From Parasulfuritortus sp049322515 (lineage in GTDB: Bacteria; Pseudomonadota; Gammaproteobacteria; Burkholderiales; Thiobacillaceae), in NCBI GenBank assembly GCA_049322515.1, contig JBMOQW010000033.1, positions 1 to 64,000 of the forward strand: DNA of 64,000 bases, written 5' to 3'. Of this stretch, positions 43,312 through 52,210 are shown piece by piece; within the stretch, counting starts at the first letter, position 1; each line of letters opens with the position of its first letter. The notes beneath the pieces are model-generated. The model was not told where the DNA came from. It saw nothing but the letters and a program-made list of their open reading frames with translations, and did no database searches. Both the position numbers and the translations under genes were made by a program.

Positions 43312-44351
43312 ACCGGTGTACCTGCCCGGCGGGCGGCCTCGATGAGCGCCTCCGGCTCGCCCGTGAACGGTGGCATGGCGACCCGGCCCAGGCAGACCGC
43401 GATGGCCTGTTCATGGCCCCGCCAGGCAAACCGGAAATCGCGCAGGCTGTTTGCGATGCCACTGGCGATGCGTTCGCTGACCTCGGCCGGGCATTGGCTC
43501 AGCAGGACGACGAAACACGCGGCATCGAGACGGGCGATCAAGTCACTGTCCCGGACGTGGGCACGCACCCGGGCCGCGACCAGGCGCACCAGGGTGTCCC
43601 CGGCATGGGCGCCTTCGCGGGCGTAGACCGCCTCGACACCGTCCAGCCCGAGATAAAGCAGGGCCAGTGGCAGATCGCTGGCGCGGCGGTGGTCGAGGGC
43701 ACGCGCCAGCCGCTGATGCAGGAAACGAGCGCCCGGCAGGCCGGACACTGGATCGCGGTCCCACAGATCGGGCAGTTGCCGGCGCCATTCCTGCTGTTCG
43801 GTGATATCGCGCAAATGGAGCAGGAAGTGGCGGGCCTGGCCTTGTTCATCGCGCAGCGGCTGGCAGAGGCCTTCGACTTCCAGTTCCAGACCATACCGAT
43901 TGATCAGCCGGGCGCCGTCCGGAATCCGCACCGGCCCCTCCCGCTCCGCGCGCGCGAGCAAGTCCGCGAGCAATGGGGCGCGGGTCTCCCGGTCGACGAA
44001 TCGCCAGGCCTCGATCAGGATTCCGCTCGGCGGGGCAGCCCCGGCGCCCAGGCCAAGCATGGCCTCTCCCGCTGGATTCAGGTAAGTGGGGTGGCCGGTG
44101 CAATCGACCTGGATCACGGCATCGGTGAGCGCGTTCAAGGCCTGCGCGACCGTCACTCCGGTCCGGTCGCAGGCGCGCTGGCGACGAAACCAGAGGCCGG
44201 CCAGGGCCACCAGGCTGGCGATCAGGCCAATGCCGGCCAGCCAAAGTCCGGAACTGGGGCCGCTCGCCTGCCATGCCCAGGCGAGCCCGGCCAACTGGGC
44301 GGCGCAGGCCAGTGCGAGGGTAATCAGCAAGCCACGGAGGTCATGGGGCAT
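43299..44351 (-). CDS. Membrane PAS protein with a degenerate GGDEF domain
   Basis: This 350-residue protein has two N-terminal membrane helices (about 7-29 and 36-56), a PAS domain (about 66-185, ending in the PAC-like HLRDITEQQEW), and a GGDEF-fold domain (about 195-345). The active-site motif is LDAACF (275-280) instead of LGGDEF, so diguanylate cyclase activity is unlikely. It could be a c-di-GMP or GTP receptor or an inactive partner. It is transcribed opposite the deaminase. Confidence 0.78.
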   Translation of the reverse strand: MPHDLRGLLITLALACAAQLAGLAWAWQASGPSSGLWLAGIGLIASLVALAGLWFRRQRACDRTGVTVAQALNALTDAVIQVDCTGHPTYLNPAGEAMLGLGAGAAPPSGILIEAWRFVDRETRAPLLADLLARAEREGPVRIPDGARLINRYGLELEVEGLCQPLRDEQGQARHFLLHLRDITEQQEWRRQLPDLWDRDPVSGLPGARFLHQRLARALDHRRASDLPLALLYLGLDGVEAVYAREGAHAGDTLVRLVAARVRAHVRDSDLIARLDAACFVVLLSQCPAEVSERIASGIANSLRDFRFAWRGHEQAIAVCLGRVAMPPFTGEPEALIEAARRAGTPVQPL

Positions 44352-44371
44352 GTCCCGGTCTTTCAGGCGTT

Positions 44372-44390
44372 CCCGGCCCCCATGGCCGGG
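44372..44390. terminator. Hairpin between the PAS/GGDEF gene and the SlyD-like gene
   Basis: CCCGGCC (44372-44378) and GGCCGGG (44384-44390) form a 7-bp stem with a 5-nt loop in the 94-bp gap after the SlyD-like gene. No T-run is present. It may end that transcript. Confidence 0.4.
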
Positions 44391-44445
44391 TCATGCCCGC
44401 GATTCTATCCCCCAACACAGGCGGCCCGTCAGTCCGAGGCGACCA

Positions 44446-44910
44446 TTAGTCGGGCACAGGCTGCCGGCGACGGATCTCCTCGGGGCGGGCCGGACGCACC
44501 TCGGACACCGTGCAATGGAACACGATCGGCTGTCCAGCGAGCGGGGGATTGCCGTCCAGGATGACCTGGTCACCGTCGATCGCGGTCACCGTGTACAGGG
44601 TTTCCTGGTCAGCCTCGGCGTTGACCAGCTCGAATTTCATGCCCACCGCCAGCGGCTCGGGAAACCCGGCCCGGTCCTCGACCAGGATCAGGGTTTCATC
44701 GGGGAAGCCGAAGGCATCCTCGGGCAGCAGGTTGACCCGCGTCTGGCTGCCCACGGCCAGGCCCTCCAGCGCCGTTTCCAGGGCCGCGAAGACCCCGTTG
44801 TATCCACCGTGCAGGTAGACCAGGGGTTCGCTGCCCGGATCGAGCACCTTTCCGGCCGGGTCGGTGACCTGGTAGGCCAGGGTCACCACGCAGTTCTTGC
44901 CGATCTTCAT
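44446..44910 (-). CDS. SlyD-like FKBP-type peptidyl-prolyl isomerase
   Basis: This is a 154-residue FKBP of the SlyD kind. MKIGKNCVVTLAYQVTD opens the FKBP half and YLHGGYNGVFAALETALEGL shows the substrate site. The inserted chaperone domain is the region LLPEDAFGFPDETLILV. Unlike E. coli SlyD, there is no His/Cys-rich metal-binding tail; the protein ends RRRQPVPD. The ATG at 44910 overlaps the end region of hslU upstream by no bases (7-bp gap). Confidence 0.86.
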   Translation of the reverse strand: MKIGKNCVVTLAYQVTDPAGKVLDPGSEPLVYLHGGYNGVFAALETALEGLAVGSQTRVNLLPEDAFGFPDETLILVEDRAGFPEPLAVGMKFELVNAEADQETLYTVTAIDGDQVILDGNPPLAGQPIVFHCTVSEVRPARPEEIRRRQPVPD

Positions 44911-44917
44911 GGTCGCC

Positions 44918-46246
44918 TCAGAGAACATAACGGGCCAGGTCTTCGCTTTGCGCGAGCGCATTCAGGCGGGCGTCGACGTAGGCGGCATCGATCTCGATGG
45001 TACTGCCGGCGCGCTTGTCGGCGTCGAAGGAAATCTCGTCGAGCAGGCGTTCCATGACCGTATAAAGCCGGCGGGCGCCAATATTCTCGGTGCGTTCGTT
45101 GACCTGCCAGGCGATCTCGGCCAGGCGTCGAATGGCGCTCTCGGCGAAACTCAGCTGGATGCCCTCGGTCTCCATCAGGGCCTGGTATTGCCGGGTCAGG
45201 CAGGCCGAGGTGGCGGTCAGGATGCGCTCGAAATCGGCCACGGTCAGGCTTTGCAGCTCGACCCGGATCGGGAAACGGCCCTGCAGCTCGGGGATCAGGT
45301 CGGACGGCTTGGCGAGATGAAAAGCGCCACTGGCGATGAACAGGATGTGGTCGGTCTTGATCATGCCGTACTTGGTGCTCACCGTGGCGCCTTCGACCAG
45401 GGGCAGCAGATCGCGCTGCACACCCTGGCGCGAGACATCGGCGCCCTGGGTTTCCGATCGGCTGGCGATCTTGTCGATTTCGTCCAGGAACACGATGCCG
45501 TTCTGTTCGACGTTGCGTACCGCCGAGAGCTTGACCTCCTCCTCGTTGACCAGCTTGCCGGCTTCCTCGTCGGTGAGCAGCTTCATGGCTTCGGCGATCT
45601 TCAGCTTGCGGGTTTTCGTGCGCTTCTGGCCCAGGTTCTGGAACATGCCTTGCAACTGGTGGGTCAGCTCTTCCATGCCGGGCGGGGCGAAGATCTCCAT
45701 CGCTGCGTTGGGCTGCGCGACCTCGAGCTCGACCTCCTTGTCGTCGAGCTGCCCCTCGCGCAGCATTTTTCTGAATTTCTGCCGGGTGCCGGAATCCTCC
45801 GGCTTGCGTTCCTCGCTCCAGGCCTCGCGCGGCGGCGGCAGCAGCGCGTCGAGGATGCGCTCCTCGGCGGCTTCCTCGGCACGGAAGCGCATGCCCCGGG
45901 CGGCTTCCTCGCGGGCCTGCTTGACCGCGATCTCGGCCAGGTCACGGATGATGCTGTCGACGTCTTTGCCGACGTAGCCCACCTCGGTGAACTTGGTCGC
46001 CTCGACCTTGATGAACGGCGCCCCGGACAAGCGCGCCAGGCGACGGGCGATCTCGGTCTTGCCGACCCCGGTGGGACCGATCATCAGGATGTTCTTGGGC
46101 GTGATTTCCTGGCGCAGGCCCTCGGCCACCCGCATCCGGCGCCAACGGTTGCGCAGGGCGATGGCGCAGGCGCGCTTGGCATCCTGCTGGCCGACGATGT
46201 ACTGGTCGAGTTCGTGGACGATTTCCTGGGGCGTCATCTGGGACAT
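44918..46246 (-). CDS. hslU: HslU ATPase subunit of the HslVU protease
   Basis: This 442-residue AAA+ unfoldase has Walker A GPTGVGKT at 57-64 (consistent with HslU), the GYVGKDVDSIIRDL I-domain start, and the C-terminal LSFAESAIRRLAEIAWQVN sensor region. At its C-terminus it ends LARYVL, the HslV-docking tail. hslV normally lies just upstream, but here the upstream side carries a short gap and then a TauE/SafE gene, so hslV must be elsewhere or absent. Confidence 0.96.
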   Translation of the reverse strand: MSQMTPQEIVHELDQYIVGQQDAKRACAIALRNRWRRMRVAEGLRQEITPKNILMIGPTGVGKTEIARRLARLSGAPFIKVEATKFTEVGYVGKDVDSIIRDLAEIAVKQAREEAARGMRFRAEEAAEERILDALLPPPREAWSEERKPEDSGTRQKFRKMLREGQLDDKEVELEVAQPNAAMEIFAPPGMEELTHQLQGMFQNLGQKRTKTRKLKIAEAMKLLTDEEAGKLVNEEEVKLSAVRNVEQNGIVFLDEIDKIASRSETQGADVSRQGVQRDLLPLVEGATVSTKYGMIKTDHILFIASGAFHLAKPSDLIPELQGRFPIRVELQSLTVADFERILTATSACLTRQYQALMETEGIQLSFAESAIRRLAEIAWQVNERTENIGARRLYTVMERLLDEISFDADKRAGSTIEIDAAYVDARLNALAQSEDLARYVL

Positions 46247-46285
46247 GGCAGTGTCGGTAACGGGTTCAACGGGGGAAGTGTAGCC

Positions 46286-46948
46286 TCAGCGAATCAGGAC
46301 GAAGAGCCCCCAGACGCCGAAACCGGCCACGGTCAGGCCGGCCGCCAGTTTCACAGCCGGGTTGCTGGCCAGGGCGCGCAGACGCTCGGCGGCCCAGCCC
46401 ATGGCCAGCAAATTGGGCAACGTGCCGAGCCCGAAGGCGAGCATCAGCAGGGCTCCGGAGGCCGCATTGCCGCTGGCCAGGGCGGTGACCAGGACGCTAT
46501 AGACCAGGCCACAGGGCAGCCAGCCCCAGAGCGCACCCGCCGCCAACGCGCCGCGCAGGTCGCGGATCGGCAGCAGGCGGCCCAGGCGCGGTTGCAGGCG
46601 ATTCCAGAGCACGCCACCGGCGCGCTCCAGCCAGAGTACGGCCCGGTTGAGACCGGCCAGGTACAGGCCCATCAGGATCAACACGATCTGGGCGACGACA
46701 TAAAGGGCGGTCTGGACCGGCAGCAGGCGTTCGGACAGGAAGGCGGCCGAACCGATCAGGCCGGCCAGGGCACCGGCGGCGACGTAGCTCGCCAGGCGCC
46801 CGGCGTTGTAGCCGAGGTGAAAACTGAACGGCTGGCGTCGCCCCCCTTGCAGCGACATCGCGGCGACGATGCCGCCACACATGCCGACGCAGTGGGCGCC
46901 CCCGAGCAATCCAGCCAGAAACGCAGTGACCAGGCTGACTTCAATCAC
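46286..46948 (-). CDS. TauE/SafE (DsbD_2-like) membrane protein
   Basis: This 220-residue polytopic membrane protein starts MIEVSLVTAFLAGLLGGAHC and then VGMCGG, the pattern of the sulfite-exporter TauE/SafE, DsbD_2-type family, often found near cbb3 oxidase genes. About six helices are visible. Its two early Cys residues (near 20 and 24) may bind metal or be redox-active. It overlaps the upstream diheme cytochrome gene by 8 bp, so the two are probably co-translated. Confidence 0.8.
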   Translation of the reverse strand: MIEVSLVTAFLAGLLGGAHCVGMCGGIVAAMSLQGGRRQPFSFHLGYNAGRLASYVAAGALAGLIGSAAFLSERLLPVQTALYVVAQIVLILMGLYLAGLNRAVLWLERAGGVLWNRLQPRLGRLLPIRDLRGALAAGALWGWLPCGLVYSVLVTALASGNAASGALLMLAFGLGTLPNLLAMGWAAERLRALASNPAVKLAAGLTVAGFGVWGLFVLIR

Positions 46949-47426
46949 ACTGCATGCCGCCGTCGATCCAGGCGTTCACAGCGCGCGCCCATGCGTCATA
47001 GCCACCGGGCACGATCGGCCGTTGTCCGGCCGGGGTCATGCCGCTCTTGAGCGCCCAGCCGACCCGGCCGTCTTCCAGCAGGTGATGGCGGATCACCTGC
47101 TTCTTGTCTCCAGACGGCGCGTTGCGCAGCATCATCTGGCAGGTGTCGCGCGCCGAGAGGCCGGTGTAGTCCATCTTGTCGTTGGCCGGGGCCATCCACT
47201 CGCCACCGGTCAAGCCGGTCAGGGCGGGCTTGTGGCAGGTGTCGCAAAGATAGCGCGAGCGGTGCGAGGTCCAGGCGCGGCCGTTGCTTTTCCGGCTGTT
47301 GAACTGGTGGCATTGCAGGCAGCGTTCGTGGTGGAACTTCTCGTACAACACGTCGCTGAACCGGACCGGCTCGGCGCCGGCAGGCAATGCCAGGCCGGCC
47401 AGCAGCAGCCACCCCCAGCGCCTCAT
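46941..47426 (-). CDS. Periplasmic diheme cytochrome c
   Basis: This is a 161-residue protein with a signal peptide (MRRWGWLLLAGLALPAGA). It has two c-type heme motifs, C36-LQ-C39-H40 and C61-DT-C64-H65. The C-terminal half contains a conserved-looking QVIRHHLLEDGRVGWALKSG stretch. It is likely a periplasmic electron carrier. It sits in a unit with a TauE/SafE protein (8-bp overlap) and a BPSS1780-type membrane protein (ATGA overlap). No partner is certain. Confidence 0.8.
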   Translation of the reverse strand: MRRWGWLLLAGLALPAGAEPVRFSDVLYEKFHHERCLQCHQFNSRKSNGRAWTSHRSRYLCDTCHKPALTGLTGGEWMAPANDKMDYTGLSARDTCQMMLRNAPSGDKKQVIRHHLLEDGRVGWALKSGMTPAGQRPIVPGGYDAWARAVNAWIDGGMQCD

Positions 47427-48172
47427 GCCGAACCCTGTGCGGGCAGGAAGATGGCACGGTAGGCGGCATAGGTCGAGGCCAGCACCCAGGGCAGGAACAC
47501 CAGCAGGCCGAGCCCGAACGGGATCAGCAGGGCGACCACGCCAAACACGCCGAGCAGCAGGCTGTAGAGCACCAAGGGCCGCCAGTTCACGGCGCACGCC
47601 CATAGGCTCCACCAGAGGCCATTGGCGGTGGAAAAGCCGTCGAACAGGACCAGGGCCGGGCCGAACCAGGTGGCCATGACCAAGGGCGTAAGCAAGGCCA
47701 GGCCGACCAGCATGGCCGGCAAAGTGGCACTCAGGATGGCTTCGGCCTGGGCCGGATCGACCTCGGCAGGATGGCTGGCCAGTTGGGCCATCTGGGTGAA
47801 GCTCTCGCCGCCGAGCCCGCGCACCACGGTATCGACGAGCAGGATGCCGGCCAGGTAGATGGCGCCCATGAGGGCGAGCGCGACCCGCTTGTCGGCAGCA
47901 AAACCGGCCCCCAGGTGCAGGAAGGTGACCGGCTCACCGGTTTCCGCGGCGCGGGCCGCGGACATGTAGCCGGCCACCAGGAAAGGCGACAGGACCTGAA
48001 CCAGGAAGCCGCCCACCCAGGGCAGGCTGGCCACCGCCATCAAGGCCAGGAAGCTGAGCGCGGTCATGCCCATCCAGGGCACCGGGGCCTGCTTGAACCA
48101 GGTCCACCCCGCCTTGATCCAGTCTTTGCCCTCGCCCGCCGCCGGGCGGGCGACCGTCAACGCCGCGCTCAT
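47423..48172 (-). CDS. BPSS1780-type membrane protein
   Basis: This 249-residue protein has about six membrane helices. It resembles the BPSS1780 family of betaproteobacterial membrane proteins (early WIKAGWTWFKQAPVPWMGM, late LGLLVFLPWVLASTYAAYR). Its role is unknown. It is coupled to the diheme cytochrome by a 4-bp overlap and is probably the first gene of that unit. Confidence 0.7.
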   Translation of the reverse strand: MSAALTVARPAAGEGKDWIKAGWTWFKQAPVPWMGMTALSFLALMAVASLPWVGGFLVQVLSPFLVAGYMSAARAAETGEPVTFLHLGAGFAADKRVALALMGAIYLAGILLVDTVVRGLGGESFTQMAQLASHPAEVDPAQAEAILSATLPAMLVGLALLTPLVMATWFGPALVLFDGFSTANGLWWSLWACAVNWRPLVLYSLLLGVFGVVALLIPFGLGLLVFLPWVLASTYAAYRAIFLPAQGSA

Positions 48173-48209
48173 CGGGCGAACTGCGGAAGAAACGCCACCC
48201 GGCCTGCCA

Positions 48210-48548
48210 TCAAAACGCCCAGATCATCCACATCGGCACCACGAAATTGGGCGACAGGTCGTCGAAGCGTCGCATCTGGCCATCGCCGCGCGGATCGACC
48301 AGGTAGTAAGGCTTTCCGACCTTGGGGGAAACCTTGACCATGTAGAGCCGGCCCCGCAGGCGATATTCCTCGACCCGGTCCTCGCCACGCTGGACGATGG
48401 TCACCGTCGGTTCCATCTCGGTCTCGGCCATGCCCGGCGGCGGCGGGATATCCGGGACCGGCATCATGGCTGGCGCCTCGGCATGCACCGGCGTGAAGGC
48501 AAGCAGGCCGGCCGCCAGGGCGGCCCATAGAGTCAGACGTGAAGGCAT
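48210..48548 (-). CDS. DUF2782-type exported protein
   Basis: This is a 112-residue protein with a signal peptide (MPSRLTLWAALAAGLLAFTP). After the signal it has a Pro-rich stretch, then the DUF2782-like core with TVTIVQRGEDRVEEYRLRG and MVKVSPKVGKPYYLVDPRGD, ending MWMIWAF. Its function is not known. Short genes of this type often sit near polA in betaproteobacteria, as here. Confidence 0.75.
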   Translation of the reverse strand: MPSRLTLWAALAAGLLAFTPVHAEAPAMMPVPDIPPPPGMAETEMEPTVTIVQRGEDRVEEYRLRGRLYMVKVSPKVGKPYYLVDPRGDGQMRRFDDLSPNFVVPMWMIWAF

Positions 48549-48581
48549 GTTGATATCCAGAGGCAGAGGGGGCATTTTAAC

Positions 48582-49304
48582 TCAGAGGCTGAGCAGGATC
48601 TCCCGGTCCTTGGTGGACGGCGTGAAACAGCAATGCTCGAAGTGCTGGAAGATGGCCTCGACGATCTGGTCGGGATCGTCGATGACCTGGAGCAGGTCGA
48701 TGTCCTCGGCCGCGATCATGCCTTCGCCGGCCAGCGACTCGCGGATCCATTGCAGCAGGCCGCGCCAGAACGGCGCATGCACCAGGATGATCGGGATGCG
48801 CCGGATCTTGCCGGTCTGCACCAGGGTGAGCACTTCCATGAGTTCATCCAGGGTGCCGAAGCCACCCGGCATGATCACGTAGGCGCTGGCGAACTTGACG
48901 AACATCACCTTGCGGGCGAAGAAATGCCGAAAGGTCTGGCTGATGTCCTGATAGGGGTTGGCGTGCTGTTCGTGCGGCAACTGGATGTTGAGGCCGACAC
49001 TGGGCGACTTGCCCCGGAAGGCGCCCTTGTTGGCGGCCTCCATGATGCCGGGGCCGCCCCCGGAAATGACCGCGAAGCCGGCGTCAGAGAGCTTGTTGGC
49101 GATTTCCTCGGTGAGTCGGTAGTACAGGCTGTCGGGGGCCACCCGGGCACTGCCGAAGATGGTGACGGCGGGCGTGATCGGGGCCAGCCGTTCGGTCGCC
49201 ACCACGAACTCTGACATAATTTCGAACATGCGCCACGACTCGCGCGCCGACAACAAGGCCTCCTTGCTGCCTTCGGGGTCGATCACATTCGGAATCTTGT
49301 TCAT
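48582..49304 (-). CDS. LOG-family protein (TIGR00730, lysine-decarboxylase-like)
   Basis: This 240-residue Rossmann-like protein has the LOG signatures GGGPGIMEAANKGA and PGGFGTLDE. LOG enzymes are phosphoribohydrolases acting on nucleoside monophosphates; in plants they release cytokinins, while the bacterial substrate here is unknown. The start is the ATG at 49304 with GAGAGAG upstream. It shares CATG (49302-49305) with the polA start on the other strand. Confidence 0.85.
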   Translation of the reverse strand: MNKIPNVIDPEGSKEALLSARESWRMFEIMSEFVVATERLAPITPAVTIFGSARVAPDSLYYRLTEEIANKLSDAGFAVISGGGPGIMEAANKGAFRGKSPSVGLNIQLPHEQHANPYQDISQTFRHFFARKVMFVKFASAYVIMPGGFGTLDELMEVLTLVQTGKIRRIPIILVHAPFWRGLLQWIRESLAGEGMIAAEDIDLLQVIDDPDQIVEAIFQHFEHCCFTPSTKDREILLSL

Positions 49305-52047
49305 GCCGGACTCTCTCTCTGAAAACGCAGCCACGCTGCTCCTGGTGGATGGCTCATCATACCTTTACCGCGCCTTCCATGCCCTGCCCGACCTGCGCAA
49401 TCCAGAAGGCCTGCCGACCGGCGCGCTCTATGGCGTGATCAACATGTTGCGCCGGCTTCGCAAGGACTATCCGAGCGCGCGCGCCGCCTGCGTGTTCGAC
49501 GCCAAGGGTAAGACCTTCCGGGACGATCTTTACCCCGACTACAAGGCGCACCGACCGCCGATGCCGGAAGACCTGGCCAGCCAGATTCCGCCCATTCACG
49601 CCGCGGTACGCGCCCTCGGCTGGCCGATCCTCATGGTCGAGGGGGTCGAGGCCGACGACGTGATCGGCACCCTGACCCGGCAGGCCGAGGCGGCGGGCCT
49701 CGCCAGCATCGTCTCGACCGGCGACAAGGATCTCGCGCAACTGGTCACCGCCAAGGTCAAGCTGGTCAACACCATGACCAACGAGACCCTCGACGAAGCC
49801 GGCGTACTCGGCAAGTTCGGCGTCCCTGCGAACCGCATCGTCGACTACCTGACCCTGGTGGGCGACGCGGTCGACAACGTGCCCGGCGTCGACAAGGTCG
49901 GCCCCAAGACGGCGGTCAAGCTGCTCACCGAGTATGGCTCGCTGGACGCCCTGATGGCGCGCGCCGGCGAGGTCAAGGGCGCGGTCGGCGAACACCTGCG
50001 CCGGGCACTCGACTGGCTGCCCCTGGGCCGCCGGCTGATCACCGTGAAGACCGACGTGGCGCTGCCGGTCTCGTTGGCGGATTTGCAATGGCAGCCGGAA
50101 GACACCGCCAGGCTGACCGAATTGTTCGAGCGCTACAACTTCCGCACCTGGCTGCGCGAACTGCGTGCCCCGGCCCCCGAAACCGCCGCGCCGGTGACCG
50201 ATCCCGCACCCATGGCCCCTGGCTCTGGCCCAGAAAAGCTCGAGCGCCACTACGAAACGATCCTCACCGAGGCGGATTTCTCCCGCTGGCTGGACCGGCT
50301 CGCCAACGCCGACCTGATCTGCCTGGACACCGAAACCACCAGCCTGGACCCGATGCAAGCCCGTCTGGTCGGGCTCTCCTTCGCGGTCGAGCCCGGCCGG
50401 GCCGCCTACCTGCCGGTGGCCCACAACGGCCCCGGGGTCGCCGACCAGTTGGCTCTGGCCGAGGTCCTGGCCCGCCTGAAGCCGATCCTGGAAGACCCGG
50501 CCAAGGCCAAGGTCGGCCAGAACCTGAAATACGACTGGCACGTACTCCAGAACCATGGCATCAAGCTCCAGGGCATGGCCCATGACACCCTGCTGCAAAG
50601 CTATGTCCTGGAAGCCCACGAGCGTCATGACATGGACACTCTGGCCGAACGCCATCTGCATGAAACCACGATCAAGTACGAAACCCTGTGCGGCAAGGGG
50701 GCCAGCCAAATCGGCTTCGACCAGGTCGATATTGCCCGCGCCAGCGACTACGCCGCCGAGGATGCCGACATCACCCTGCGCCTGCACCGGACGCTGTATC
50801 CGGCGGTCCAGGCCGCGCCCGGCCTCGATCATGTCTACCACCGGATCGAGATGCCCCTGCTGCCCATCCTGGCGCACATCGAGCGCACCGGGGTGAAGCT
50901 CGACTGCGACCTGTTGCGCCGCCATTCCGACGCCCTGGCCCGGGCGATGCTGGAACTCGAGCAGAAGGCCCATGCCGCCGCCGGCCAGCCGTTCAACCTC
51001 AACTCGACCAAGCAACTCGGCGAGATCTTCTTCAACCAACTCAAGCTGCCGGTGCTCAAGAAAACCCCCAAGGGCGCACCGTCGACCGACGAGGAAGTCC
51101 TGGAAAAGCTCGCCGAGGACTACCCGCTGCCCAAGCTGATCCTGGAATACCGGGGCCTCGCCAAGCTAAAATCGACCTACACCGACAAGCTGCCGGGCAT
51201 GGTCAACCCGGCCACCGGCCGGGTGCACACCACCTACAGCCAGGCCATCGCGGTCACCGGCCGGCTGTCGTCCAACGATCCCAACCTGCAGAATATCCCG
51301 GTGCGCACCCCCGAGGGCCGCAAGATCCGCGAGGCCTTCGTCGCCGAGCCCGGTTTCGTCATCGTCTCGGCCGACTACTCGCAGATCGAGTTGCGCATCA
51401 TGGCCCACCTGTCCGGCGATGAACGCCTGCTCAAGGCCTTCGCCGAAGACGCCGACATCCACCGCGCCACCGCCGCCGAGGTGCTCGGCCTGGCCCCGGA
51501 ACAGGTGCTGCCCGAACAGCGCCGGATGGCCAAGGCGGTCAACTTCGGCCTCATCTACGGCATGTCGGCGTTCGGCCTGGCCAGCCAGCTGAACATCGAG
51601 CGGAGCGCCGCCCAGACCTACATCGAGCGTTACTTTGCCCGCTATCCCGGGGTCGCCGAGTACATGGCGCGCACCCGTGAGCAGGCCAAACTGGAAGGCT
51701 ATGTGGAAACCCTGTTCGGCCGCCGCCTTTATCTTCCCGAGATCCGCGCCGGCAACCCAGCCCGGCGCCAAGGCGCCGAACGGGCGGCGATCAACGCCCC
51801 CATGCAGGGCACCGCGGCCGACCTGATCAAGCTGGCCATGATCGCAGTGCAGGGCTGGCTGGATGCCGAACACCTGCGCAGCCGGCTGATCATGCAGGTA
51901 CATGACGAACTGGTGCTCGAAGTGGCGGAAGACGAACTGGAACAGGTCAAGGTTCGGCTGCCCGAGCTGATGTGCGGCGTGGCCGCGTTGAAGGTCCCCC
52001 TCAAAGTCGAGGCCGGCGTGGGGCCGAACTGGGAAGCCGCACACTGA
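49303..52047 (+). CDS. polA: DNA polymerase I
   Basis: This 914-residue polymerase has an N-terminal 5'-nuclease domain (LLLVDGSSYLYRAFHALPDL and the DxxPxYKAHRPPMP region). It has an active-looking 3'-5' exonuclease domain (D342-T-E344) and a family A polymerase with motif A D691 (SADYSQIELR) and motif C H867-D-E869. It fills gaps and removes RNA primers. The ATG at 49303 overlaps the divergent LOG gene by 2 bases. Its promoter must lie inside that gene. Confidence 0.97.
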   Translation: MPDSLSENAATLLLVDGSSYLYRAFHALPDLRNPEGLPTGALYGVINMLRRLRKDYPSARAACVFDAKGKTFRDDLYPDYKAHRPPMPEDLASQIPPIHAAVRALGWPILMVEGVEADDVIGTLTRQAEAAGLASIVSTGDKDLAQLVTAKVKLVNTMTNETLDEAGVLGKFGVPANRIVDYLTLVGDAVDNVPGVDKVGPKTAVKLLTEYGSLDALMARAGEVKGAVGEHLRRALDWLPLGRRLITVKTDVALPVSLADLQWQPEDTARLTELFERYNFRTWLRELRAPAPETAAPVTDPAPMAPGSGPEKLERHYETILTEADFSRWLDRLANADLICLDTETTSLDPMQARLVGLSFAVEPGRAAYLPVAHNGPGVADQLALAEVLARLKPILEDPAKAKVGQNLKYDWHVLQNHGIKLQGMAHDTLLQSYVLEAHERHDMDTLAERHLHETTIKYETLCGKGASQIGFDQVDIARASDYAAEDADITLRLHRTLYPAVQAAPGLDHVYHRIEMPLLPILAHIERTGVKLDCDLLRRHSDALARAMLELEQKAHAAAGQPFNLNSTKQLGEIFFNQLKLPVLKKTPKGAPSTDEEVLEKLAEDYPLPKLILEYRGLAKLKSTYTDKLPGMVNPATGRVHTTYSQAIAVTGRLSSNDPNLQNIPVRTPEGRKIREAFVAEPGFVIVSADYSQIELRIMAHLSGDERLLKAFAEDADIHRATAAEVLGLAPEQVLPEQRRMAKAVNFGLIYGMSAFGLASQLNIERSAAQTYIERYFARYPGVAEYMARTREQAKLEGYVETLFGRRLYLPEIRAGNPARRQGAERAAINAPMQGTAADLIKLAMIAVQGWLDAEHLRSRLIMQVHDELVLEVAEDELEQVKVRLPELMCGVAALKVPLKVEAGVGPNWEAAH

Positions 52048-52061
52048 CCCCGCCACGCATC

Positions 52062-52087
52062 GGCCAGGGGTGAGGGCGCCCCTGGCC
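52062..52087 (+). terminator. Hairpin after polA
   Basis: GGCCAGGGG (52062-52070) and CCCCTGGCC (52079-52087) form a 9-bp stem with an 8-nt loop, 15 bp after the polA stop. No T-run is seen, so it may be a stability hairpin rather than a classical terminator. Confidence 0.5.
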
Positions 52088-52210
52088 AGAGCCCCCGGAT
52101 TAGTCCGCCTGGCCCCCCGGCAACGGTTCATTTGTCCTCTGGGAAAGTCTCCAAGCGACGGCTATGGTCACCCTTCCTAAATTCTCGAGGCGCGCGCCGC
52201 GCGAATCACC

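Noticed and set aside
44897..47050. 717-codon open frame on plus, antisense to hslU and the TauE/SafE gene
   Set aside because: It is a shadow of well-supported genes on the reverse strand, with no domain and low-complexity composition.
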